NCBI GenBank assembly: GCA_011049095.1 | Contig: DSDE01000137.1 | Coordinates: 1 to 8,805, forward strand | Reading direction: 5' to 3' | From: Fidelibacterota bacterium | GTDB taxonomy: Bacteria; Fidelibacterota; Fidelibacteria; Fidelibacterales; DSDE01 | Length of the DNA: 8,805 nucleotides | In this document: positions 1-6,087 of the stretch, one piece after another | How positions within the stretch are numbered: the stretch's first letter is position 1 | Layout: each line of letters starts with the position of its first letter | Notes under the pieces: generated by a model | Told to the model about the DNA's origin: nothing | The model's database searches: none | Seen by the model: only the letters and a program-made list of their open reading frames with translations | Made by a program: the position numbers and the translations under genes

Positions 1-135
1 CTGACTGAGGCGCTGATTCCCATCATTTCCAGCATGCTGATACAATATGCCGGATACCAGCCACTTTTTGTTTTTAGTCCATTGCTGACTTTGGCAGCCT
101 GGCCCTATTCTACATTAAATGGAGCTTTGATATGA
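1..135 (+). CDS. C-terminal fragment of a multi-pass membrane protein, probably an MFS-type permease
   Basis: Frame 1 is open from the first base to a TGA at 133-135, giving the last 44 residues of a protein that starts left of the window. The residues are strongly hydrophobic. They read as the end of one membrane helix (IPIISSMLIQYAG), a short turn (YQP), and a final helix (LFVFSPLLTLAAW). The pattern 'helix, then G-Y-x-P-L-F, then helix' is common in the last two helices of Major Facilitator Superfamily transporters, so an inner-membrane permease is my best guess; the substrate cannot be told. The stop overlaps the next gene's start (ATGA), which suggests translational coupling. That it is a real gene is well supported by the coupling; the MFS assignment is tentative. 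Confidence 0.62.
   Translation: MTEALIPIISSMLIQYAGYQPLFVFSPLLTLAAWPYSTLNGALI
121..124 (+). promoter_or_regulatory. Shine-Dalgarno site (GGAG) for the four-helix membrane protein
   Basis: GGAG lies 7 bases before the ATG at 132, inside the tail of the preceding gene. It supports the first ATG over a second in-frame ATG eight codons later, and fits a reinitiation (ATGA) arrangement. Confidence 0.6.
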
Positions 136-662
136 AGAACTGTCCCCTGGTTAGAATGCGATTTTTTAAACATCGGGCAACATTTTGCTTTTCACTGCTT
201 GGTGTAATTGTTTTTTATTTTATCTTTCACCAATTGGAGCAAAAAATTCACGGCGGCTTAGGGATAGAATCTCTGATGCTGCAATTTACTTTCAGCTCCA
301 ACAAATTTTTTGAAATCACTTCATCTTGGTTTCCCAATGGAATTGAAATTTGGGCGAAAATGCTTTGGCTGGATATGCTCTTTCCCTTTGTCTATGTGAT
401 ATTGCTCCTCTCATTGCTGAGTCGCTCGCGGGTTTCTGTTATATTTTTCTATCAACTCAGTATTTTTTTAGGAATTTTGGATATTCTGGAAAACAGCCTT
501 CATTTGATGCTTATTTACCAAAGCAACCACACTATTTTGATTCCTTTAGCAGCAACTTTTGCTACGCTTAAATGGATAGCTATTGCAGCGATTCTCATCG
601 CAGTGATAGCGACCTTACTATATCGCTATCTGTCAAGGTCTAAACCTGTAAGATACGAATAG
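132..662 (+). CDS. Four-helix integral membrane protein of unknown function
   Basis: I do not recognise a named family for this 176-aa protein. Four hydrophobic segments are visible at about residues 16-34, 74-97, 101-119 and 143-167. A polar loop with little charge lies between helices 1 and 2 (about 35-72), and the tail is basic. Two motifs inside or next to helices stand out because they place acidic or polar residues in the membrane: L-D-M-L-F-P (D81, P85) in helix 2 and D-I-L-E-N (D117, E120, N121) at the end of helix 3. These could be conserved functional residues. It overlaps the upstream permease-like gene by 4 bp, so the two are probably co-translated and may work together. Start chosen by the ATGA overlap and the GGAG at 121-124. 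It is AT-rich with many Phe and Ile codons but shows no sign of truncation. Confidence 0.8.
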   Translation: MKNCPLVRMRFFKHRATFCFSLLGVIVFYFIFHQLEQKIHGGLGIESLMLQFTFSSNKFFEITSSWFPNGIEIWAKMLWLDMLFPFVYVILLLSLLSRSRVSVIFFYQLSIFLGILDILENSLHLMLIYQSNHTILIPLAATFATLKWIAIAAILIAVIATLLYRYLSRSKPVRYE

Positions 663-774
663 GATAAGAATTATATCTCGCACATTTTTCTAAAGCATCT
701 TGTAAAGAGTGGTGAAATAGACTAAATTGAGTTAATGAAAAAAGAGAAATAAACAATAGAAGAGGTAGAGAGTA

Positions 775-1011
775 ATGAATCAGGAAGAAAATACAGTCGT
801 CACAAAAGAGGGGATCTATCAATATAAGTTTATCAAAATTGATCTTCGCCCTGGTTTTAACGCATCCCACCCCAAAGAAGACTACAGAAAAATTATTGAG
901 GAACAGGCTAAACAGGGTTGGCGACTGGTACAGGTTTTTGCGCCGCCAACAGAATCGTTTGGCTCTTCTGCCTATTTCGAAATAATTATGGAGCGAATGA
1001 CCTTCAATTAA
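775..1011 (+). CDS. Small DUF4177-like protein
   Basis: This 78-aa protein matches the DUF4177 pattern from memory. It has an early aromatic strand (YQYKFIKIDL, about residues 15-24), then an amphipathic helix containing 'II-E-E-Q-A-K-Q-G-W-R-L-V' (about 41-52), and a final strand ending in 'YFEIIMER'. The G-W-R-L-V motif after the helix is the family hallmark. The biochemical role of DUF4177 is not known; the proteins are small, soluble and probably cytoplasmic. No signal peptide or membrane segment is present. A purine-rich stretch at 761-772 (AGAGGTAGAGAG) precedes the ATG and can serve as ribosome binding site. The 112-bp spacer before it (663-774) holds no gene, no convincing hairpin and no good promoter match, so it is unclear whether the gene has its own transcript. 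Its 3' end overlaps the opposing pseudouridine synthase gene by 8 bp. Confidence 0.85.
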   Translation: MNQEENTVVTKEGIYQYKFIKIDLRPGFNASHPKEDYRKIIEEQAKQGWRLVQVFAPPTESFGSSAYFEIIMERMTFN

Positions 1012-1705
1012 GTATTTGGGCGAGGGGTGCATTCTTCAGTAGATGTCTGATCTGCGAAGGAATATTCCAGAAAGCTGGAGGCAGATGGCGATACTCCTGC
1101 TTTTCTTTTATTGTTGGATGGAGAAATGTCAGTGCGAAGGCATAGAGGGCGATTTGCCCTTTTTTCCAGCTTTCACCAATGCCGTAAAGTTTATCTCCCA
1201 AAATAGGAAATCCCTCGGCAGATAATTGGAGACGAATTTGGTGATGACGGCCAGTTTCCAGCTGAATCAAGAGCAGTGAATGTTTTTCGTGGCGATATAA
1301 ACAACTAAAGGTCAAAATCGCTTCCTGTCCGTCTCCTTGGATGATTGCTTTTTTTCCCCTTCTACCAATTTTGTGCCTGAGTATTTTTTTATTAGGTGCG
1401 CTGCCTTCCACCCAGGCAAGGTATATTTTTTCTGTTTCTCCAAGCTGAAACTGCCGACTAAGGCGTCGGGCGGCTTTTGAGGTGCGGGCAAAAATCATTA
1501 ATCCGCCAACAGGCCGGTCTAAGCGATGTACCAAGCCGAGATAGGCTTCACCCGGCTTCTTATATTTTTCTTTTATATAGTTTTTTAATTCTTTATGGAT
1601 GCTGGCATCCCCGCTTTTATCACCCTGCGCCAATTGCCCTGGCGCTTTGACAGCCACAAGTATATGATTGTCCTCCTTGAGAATATTCAGTTTCTCTTGT
1701 GACAA
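1004..1705 (-). CDS. RluA-family RNA pseudouridine synthase
   Basis: This 233-aa cytoplasmic enzyme should convert uridine to pseudouridine in rRNA or tRNA. Visible family marks are the N-terminal 'ILKEDNHILVAVKAPG' strand-turn (about residues 8-23), the catalytic motif H60-R-L-D63 with D63 as the nucleophilic aspartate, the TGRHHQIR motif (151-158) and the GDKLYG motif (170-175). After HRLD the usual T/V-S-G reads V-G-G (66-68), a mild variation. The length fits the short RluA forms that lack an N-terminal S4 domain, so the target site cannot be assigned to RluA, RluC or another subtype. The start is a TTG: an in-frame TAG lies only one codon upstream (1709-1711), and the next in-frame ATG falls after the catalytic motif. 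It is the last gene of the minus-strand operon, 28 bp after the barrel gene, and is an unrelated housekeeping function there. Confidence 0.93.
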   Translation of the reverse strand: MSQEKLNILKEDNHILVAVKAPGQLAQGDKSGDASIHKELKNYIKEKYKKPGEAYLGLVHRLDRPVGGLMIFARTSKAARRLSRQFQLGETEKIYLAWVEGSAPNKKILRHKIGRRGKKAIIQGDGQEAILTFSCLYRHEKHSLLLIQLETGRHHQIRLQLSAEGFPILGDKLYGIGESWKKGQIALYAFALTFLHPTIKEKQEYRHLPPAFWNIPSQIRHLLKNAPLAQILN

Positions 1706-1712
1706 AGGCTAG

Positions 1713-1715
1713 CCT
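1713..1715 (-). promoter_or_regulatory. Weak Shine-Dalgarno (AGG) for the TTG start of the pseudouridine synthase
   Basis: Reading the minus strand, GAAGCAGG ends 7 bases before TTG (1703-1705). The match is short, but the stop codon one codon upstream leaves no alternative start except this TTG. Confidence 0.4.
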
Positions 1716-1733
1716 GCTTCCAAAACTAATTTC

Positions 1734-4181
1734 TCAGATAGAAAAACCGTAGATCATCTGCATTCTGGTGAGACTTTCATTTCCTATATCCTGATTGAGA
1801 AGACTGATATAATAGCTTAGGGTAAATTCATGGCGCTGGTAAGCAAATCTGGCCTCACTTTCGAGTGTATTTTGGATATATTTTAAATCTCCGGACGTAG
1901 TGGTAATTTTATATCGGTTCAGCCATTGCAGTTTCTGATCCATAAAGTAGAGCGTGGCACTCCCGCCCGCTGTCTGGGAATTAAATGATAAAGCAGCGCT
2001 GCTGTTCTTGTTATAGTGAAAGAGAAGATTCGATGAAAGTCGTTTTGACCAGACCGATTTGAATGATGTATTTAACATTAAGGCACTGAGTTCGTTATTT
2101 GCATATCCAACGGGACGATTATGGATTTGGTCAGATCGGTCAGACAGAGATACCAAAAAACTAAGGCGATTTTGAATGCCAAAAAGCTTCACCGGCTGAT
2201 TAATGCTAAAGACCTGATAGTAAGTACGGTTTTTGATTCGTTCGTCAGCGCTCGTGCTGTCTATCCAGGTGGCATCGTTTTCGCGATCGTAGTATCGAAT
2301 ATCTGCATTGACACTTGGCCAATTGCCGCCAGGCATCAGAGTGAAGCCGACAGATGGTGAAAGAAGTCTGGTCCTGTTTTCAGTTTCTCGCTTCAGCACA
2401 TTATCATTTTGAATAATAATCCTCAGGTTAAGAAAGAGCCGATTTCGAAAAAGTCTGATGCGATCGCTGATATCCAACTTTTGCTGATCTCTGATATTAA
2501 CGGGATTAGCCAGGCTGACAAATTCCGGCGCAGTGTATCGGTAATCAAAAACGATGTAATTCTTAAAATAGTTAATTTTTAGCGCTGAGCTGTAGGCAAT
2601 GGAAGGATATTTAGAAAAACGCAGAGGCGCAGCTTTGTAGCTGTCACCGGATATTTTCACTGGAAAGGGATAAACAGCATACTCATTGATAATAAAAACA
2701 GATTCCAGCCACTCGGGATCCAATCCCAATCCAATCTGGTCATAGGGCATCAAGGTATCGCCAATCGCTATAAGATTCTGAGTACCCTGCTGTATATTTC
2801 TGTTATATAGGCTAAAAACCAGGTCTTGCTGCCAAAGAAAACGCTGGCGGTCAAAACTGATTTCAGACCCGATGCCAATCAGAAAATTATCCTGAGGATT
2901 GCTGCCACTCATCGTGATATTCTGGCTGATGAGCTGCCCTTGCGTGAAATAATCATACAGGCGGATGCTGCTGGTGTCATCTCGCATTTTCAATACATTT
3001 AGGTTTAGACTGAGATTTTCAATCGGCGCAATGGCGATTTTTGCGCCATATAGGCTCCTTTGGTAGGTATAATTTTGCAAAGTCCATCGCTGGGCCGCTG
3101 TGTCGGCCACGACAAGACCTCCAATTTTTCGCAATAATTCACCGCCAATGAGCTCTATTTGAAAGTATTTCAAATTGAAGGCCAGGTCGAAACCACGAAG
3201 CCGGTTCCCCCAGAGAGATAGACGATTAAACATCGGGTTGAAATCCCCAAGATAAAGGTCAAATTTTGGGTGCCGAAGATTCAGATTATAGATATTCCGC
3301 GCCTGATAGGCCGGGTCTTCATCGGTTCCATAAATAGATCGCAGCTCATATTTCAACTGCCTATGCCGGCCATTCAGGTAAAATTGAGCTCTGAGAAGAT
3401 CATCCGGCACATCTCTGATCGTCTCTTTTCTCGCGAGAATATTGATTTTTCCAGAAGGCAGCTCCATAGCCCTGCTGGCCTTTTCTTGAAAACTAAAGCG
3501 GCTTTCCCACTGGATGCTTGGCAGAGGCTGTCCATTTTGCTTGTTGATGGTAAATAGAATTCGCTGGCGAATACCACGAAGCAGCTCACCTGGCACTGAA
3601 GCGATAACCAGGTCTGACGAGACTATCAAATATGCACTATAATCGACGCCATTGATAAAAAGCCTGGCAGAGTTGGTATCCGGCGCATCCAGACTGAATA
3701 GCGATAAGGCAATTTCCAGGGATTTCCCAGCGCTTTGCTTATTTGGCTCAGGGGTGAGAATAAGAATATCCTGCTGAATAGAGCTAGACTCTCCAACGAT
3801 AGGAATCGCATCAGCAGAACTCATCAGAAATGGGCGTGAATAGGGGTCAATTGCTGGAAGGGATATAGTTTCACCGCTGCGGAGTGTGGCGACCACAATG
3901 TATTCCATAGCGCCTGGACTCAGATTTAGAGGGTCCAGGCGAAGCCGCCAACTCTCATTTTCAAAACGAAAACGATATTGCCGGAAATCACGGTTGCCTT
4001 TTTCACGAAGCAAAAGAATTATCGAGCTTATATCAGAATTGTATGAAGTATATTGCAGTTCGTATGTGAGGGGCTCGCCTAAAATGTATTGTGTTATAGG
4101 AGTATGAATCAATTCTTTTGTCTGGGCTGACAATAGTCCCCCGAAAAGAACTAATGTAAGTATTTTCAATTTGTTGTGCAC
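1734..4181 (-). CDS. Outer-membrane beta-barrel protein with two N-terminal Ig-like regions, function unknown
   Basis: The 815-aa product has a short signal peptide (residues 1-19, cleavage likely after S-A before Q20). Two beta-rich Ig-like regions follow, at about 25-115 and 125-232; the second contains 'FINGVDYSAYLIVSSDLV'. From about 245 to the end it is a long series of alternating polar/hydrophobic strands rich in Tyr, Phe, Arg and Asn, separated by short turns, as in outer-membrane barrels. The last residues (MQMIYGFSI) look like a terminal barrel strand, though they end in Ile rather than the common Phe. An odd, probably conserved segment is 'YLGDFNPMFNRLSLWGNRLRG' split over 310-330, at the first barrel strands. 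No TonB plug, POTRA or OmpA domain is seen. It starts at GTG with a strong ribosome site, 10 bp after the FecR-domain gene. It may be the membrane anchor or conduit of the surface proteins encoded upstream; this is inference. Confidence 0.85.
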   Translation of the reverse strand: MHNKLKILTLVLFGGLLSAQTKELIHTPITQYILGEPLTYELQYTSYNSDISSIILLLREKGNRDFRQYRFRFENESWRLRLDPLNLSPGAMEYIVVATLRSGETISLPAIDPYSRPFLMSSADAIPIVGESSSIQQDILILTPEPNKQSAGKSLEIALSLFSLDAPDTNSARLFINGVDYSAYLIVSSDLVIASVPGELLRGIRQRILFTINKQNGQPLPSIQWESRFSFQEKASRAMELPSGKINILARKETIRDVPDDLLRAQFYLNGRHRQLKYELRSIYGTDEDPAYQARNIYNLNLRHPKFDLYLGDFNPMFNRLSLWGNRLRGFDLAFNLKYFQIELIGGELLRKIGGLVVADTAAQRWTLQNYTYQRSLYGAKIAIAPIENLSLNLNVLKMRDDTSSIRLYDYFTQGQLISQNITMSGSNPQDNFLIGIGSEISFDRQRFLWQQDLVFSLYNRNIQQGTQNLIAIGDTLMPYDQIGLGLDPEWLESVFIINEYAVYPFPVKISGDSYKAAPLRFSKYPSIAYSSALKINYFKNYIVFDYRYTAPEFVSLANPVNIRDQQKLDISDRIRLFRNRLFLNLRIIIQNDNVLKRETENRTRLLSPSVGFTLMPGGNWPSVNADIRYYDRENDATWIDSTSADERIKNRTYYQVFSINQPVKLFGIQNRLSFLVSLSDRSDQIHNRPVGYANNELSALMLNTSFKSVWSKRLSSNLLFHYNKNSSAALSFNSQTAGGSATLYFMDQKLQWLNRYKITTTSGDLKYIQNTLESEARFAYQRHEFTLSYYISLLNQDIGNESLTRMQMIYGFSI

Positions 4182-4187
4182 GAGTTA

Positions 4188-4193
4188 CCCCCT
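4188..4193 (-). promoter_or_regulatory. Strong Shine-Dalgarno (AGGGGG) deciding the GTG start of the barrel gene
   Basis: On the minus strand the stop of the FecR-domain gene (TAG, 4192-4194) runs straight into GGGG, giving AGGGGG followed by six bases and then GTG (4179-4181). The site partly overlaps the upstream stop, a typical coupling arrangement. It fixes the GTG as start, directly in front of the signal peptide. Confidence 0.7.
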
Positions 4194-4875
4194 AATATTC
4201 AATAATCAGTATTTTACTTTCACCTTGAGAATTAATAAATGGAATACGGATTTCGTGGCCTTCTTCTGTATCATCAATGTCATCCTCAGGCAGTGATTCC
4301 AGGTCTTCACGCTTCGTTTCAAAAACATCCAGTGTGCCATCAGCTTTTGATATACCAGTTTGATTAGCAGTCACCGTAACACTTATTCTTGTAAGATTAT
4401 TGGTAAGCTCTACAGCGCCTGTGAGTCCAATGAGCTTATCTCCGGTAGCGGCATCAGAAATAATCCAAAAATCTGTTCCTTTAACACCCATCACCGAAAC
4501 AGGTGTTGCAATACGAAATTCCCCTTTGCGCTGGGGGTTGACCTCTGCTTTGAGCTGTCCAAAATCCATTGTCAGGTTTTTTGACAGACCCTTGCCGTCC
4601 TTCGTACCCTGAATTGTCAATTCACATTTTTCCCATAGCTTGACCTGGCTTTTATCATCAAGAAATACAACCGTTATAAAAGCATCCTCTCCAGTGCGAA
4701 TAATATCACCATTATGGAAAATTGTTACGGTAGATTTGATGGGAATGAAGGTATCAACATCATATTTTTTGACCTGTACATCACCGCCAAATTTGGTAGA
4801 AACTGCCATCTTTTGAGCGCTTAAAAGAGGAGCAATCCAAATCAGGAGAATGAGAAATTTCTGAAACTTTAGCAT
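4192..4875 (-). CDS. Exported FecR-domain protein
   Basis: The 227-aa product has a signal peptide (residues 1-20, hydrophobic LILLIWIAPLL then S-A before Q21) and no lipobox. Residues about 52-158 form a FecR domain: 'HNGDIIRTGEDAFITVVFLD', a lysine-rich strand, 'DFGQLKAEV', and the hallmark 'TPVSVMGVKGTDFWI' (124-138). In classical FecR this domain is the periplasmic part of a sigma-regulator in iron signalling. Here there is no N-terminal cytoplasmic segment, no sigma factor gene beside it and no TonB receptor, so it is more likely a stand-alone envelope domain with a structural or binding role. After the domain comes an acidic linker (about 189-207, many Glu and Asp), then a short hydrophobic C-terminal strand ending ILIIEY. 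It starts 4 bp after the upstream gene's stop, with GGAG at 4883-4886. Confidence 0.92.
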   Translation of the reverse strand: MLKFQKFLILLIWIAPLLSAQKMAVSTKFGGDVQVKKYDVDTFIPIKSTVTIFHNGDIIRTGEDAFITVVFLDDKSQVKLWEKCELTIQGTKDGKGLSKNLTMDFGQLKAEVNPQRKGEFRIATPVSVMGVKGTDFWIISDAATGDKLIGLTGAVELTNNLTRISVTVTANQTGISKADGTLDVFETKREDLESLPEDDIDDTEEGHEIRIPFINSQGESKILIIEY

Positions 4876-4879
4876 AGAT

Positions 4880-6076
4880 TTACTCCACTGTTATACTTTT
4901 AATGCTTATTTCACCATTAGAAAGCTGCTCAATCAGGGATTGAAGCACGTTAGCCGGGACAGTTTGCCTATCTATTTCGATGGTACCTTCCGGATAATAA
5001 CCACTGAGATATCCTTCTCCGCCGAGTAGTTCATTATATTTTTCCATTCCAATCAACTGGCGCAGCGCAATTAGCAGCGGGTCTGAAACATTTCCCCCGC
5101 TGCCGCCGGCATCAGCCGGATCGCCAAGGAGAAAACCGTAAATGGGGCTTTTCTGGCTGACGATACCTGATGAACTCAATGTTTTTTTCTCTATTTGCCA
5201 GACGTAATATCGACCAAACAGCAATTCTTTGCCGGCTGTGGCCGGATTGTATGTGTAAAAGGTCGTATTGCTGCCGAGAGAATAGTAGCCGCCATTGTCA
5301 GGAAAAGGCAAGGCCGCCTCATCCTGCAGCGCCTGATTGGCGGAGCTATGCCGCACAGGATCGTATTCACAGACACGAATAGCAAAATCACTGCCACTGA
5401 CGGTTTCACTTTCCCACTGAAAAACCGGGAAGCAATTCTGAATTTCCAACCATTCACCAGTAGAGGCGATTTCACTCCCTGGGCTGATAAGTTCAAGGGT
5501 GCTGCTACCGGTAATGGTCAGCTCGTGACTAAAGGTCTGCGGGCCATTTTCATCCCAGGCTGTAAATTGAAAAAGATAAGCGCCGGCCGGTAATTGACCT
5601 GAGCGATACAGAGTCTCTTTCAATGGCCTGAAATTTTCCCGATGTGTAAAAAAAGTGCCGCCATTCATATCTACAAAAGGGCCGGTTCCTCCACAGCTAT
5701 ACTGCACCGCATCGGCGCTGACTGCGCTGCCCATCTGACGATTGCTAAGGCGAAAACTGCCTTTCATATAGAATGGATTGATCGTTACAGCAAGCACATC
5801 ACGGTAACTGCTCCAGCCTAAGCTTGGTATTTTTGCCATCAGTGAAAAGTGAAAATGTACTCTGGGAGGCATCTTATAAGGACACGCTTCACCAGGCAGG
5901 GAAAACTCATATTCAAAGAGCAGGGGACTGCTTTCCGGCCTGTCAAAATTGAGATCTGCCAGATAGATAAGCGCCATCTGCTCATTAAAGTAGAGCTCGT
6001 TGACAGCTATGGGACCTGCCAGTATAAAGCTAAAAGGCAGAAGGATTAAGCCGATAATTATCTTTTTCATACTCAT
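4880..6076 (-). CDS. Exported protein of unknown family with Ig-like region and Gly-rich hinge
   Basis: I do not recognise a named family for this 398-aa protein. It has a clear signal peptide (residues 1-20, KKIIIGLILLPFSFILA then G). The body looks beta-rich. Residues about 150-190 have a strand-turn pattern (LPAGAYLFQFTAWDENG). Residues about 195-318 resemble an Ig/FN3-like fold: 'FPVFQWES' near 216-223, 'FAIRVCEYDP' at 231-240, and 'GRYYVWQIEKK' followed by 'SPIYGFLLG'. Four cysteines (65, 128, 215, 236) could form two disulfides in the envelope. A Gly-rich hinge (about 318-332) leads to a small C-terminal part with a helix (334-350) and a strand-helix-strand tail (364-398). Two close in-frame ATGs exist; AGGA five bases ahead favours the first. 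It begins 11 bp after the large surface-protein gene and ends 4 bp before the FecR-domain gene. Confidence 0.85.
   Translation of the reverse strand: MSMKKIIIGLILLPFSFILAGPIAVNELYFNEQMALIYLADLNFDRPESSPLLFEYEFSLPGEACPYKMPPRVHFHFSLMAKIPSLGWSSYRDVLAVTINPFYMKGSFRLSNRQMGSAVSADAVQYSCGGTGPFVDMNGGTFFTHRENFRPLKETLYRSGQLPAGAYLFQFTAWDENGPQTFSHELTITGSSTLELISPGSEIASTGEWLEIQNCFPVFQWESETVSGSDFAIRVCEYDPVRHSSANQALQDEAALPFPDNGGYYSLGSNTTFYTYNPATAGKELLFGRYYVWQIEKKTLSSSGIVSQKSPIYGFLLGDPADAGGSGGNVSDPLLIALRQLIGMEKYNELLGGEGYLSGYYPEGTIEIDRQTVPANVLQSLIEQLSNGEISIKSITVE
4883..4886 (-). promoter_or_regulatory. Shine-Dalgarno (GGAG) of the FecR-domain gene inside the preceding gene's end
   Basis: GGAG on the minus strand sits directly before the TAA stop of the 398-aa gene and 7 bases before the FecR-gene ATG (4873-4875). 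The overlap of stop and ribosome site points to coupled translation. Confidence 0.65.
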
Positions 6077-6087
6077 TCGATTCCTGC

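Noticed and set aside
727..755. Possible promoter (TTGAGT, 17 bases, TAAACA) before the DUF4177-like gene
   Set aside because: The -10 part matches only half of the consensus and the region is AT-rich, so such matches are expected by chance.
640..1032. 130-codon open frame on the minus strand opposite the DUF4177-like gene
   Set aside because: Its translation shows no family pattern, while the opposite strand gives a recognisable DUF4177 protein with a ribosome site. It is an antisense shadow.
5195..5593. 132-codon plus-strand open frame inside the 398-aa exported protein gene
   Set aside because: The minus-strand protein has a signal peptide and tight operon spacing; the plus frame shows no coherent fold or ribosome site.
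6006..6076. Lamin-tail-like opening (VNELYF) of the 398-aa protein
   Set aside because: Only the first few residues resemble the 'INEI' start of lamin-tail domains; the rest of that domain pattern is missing.
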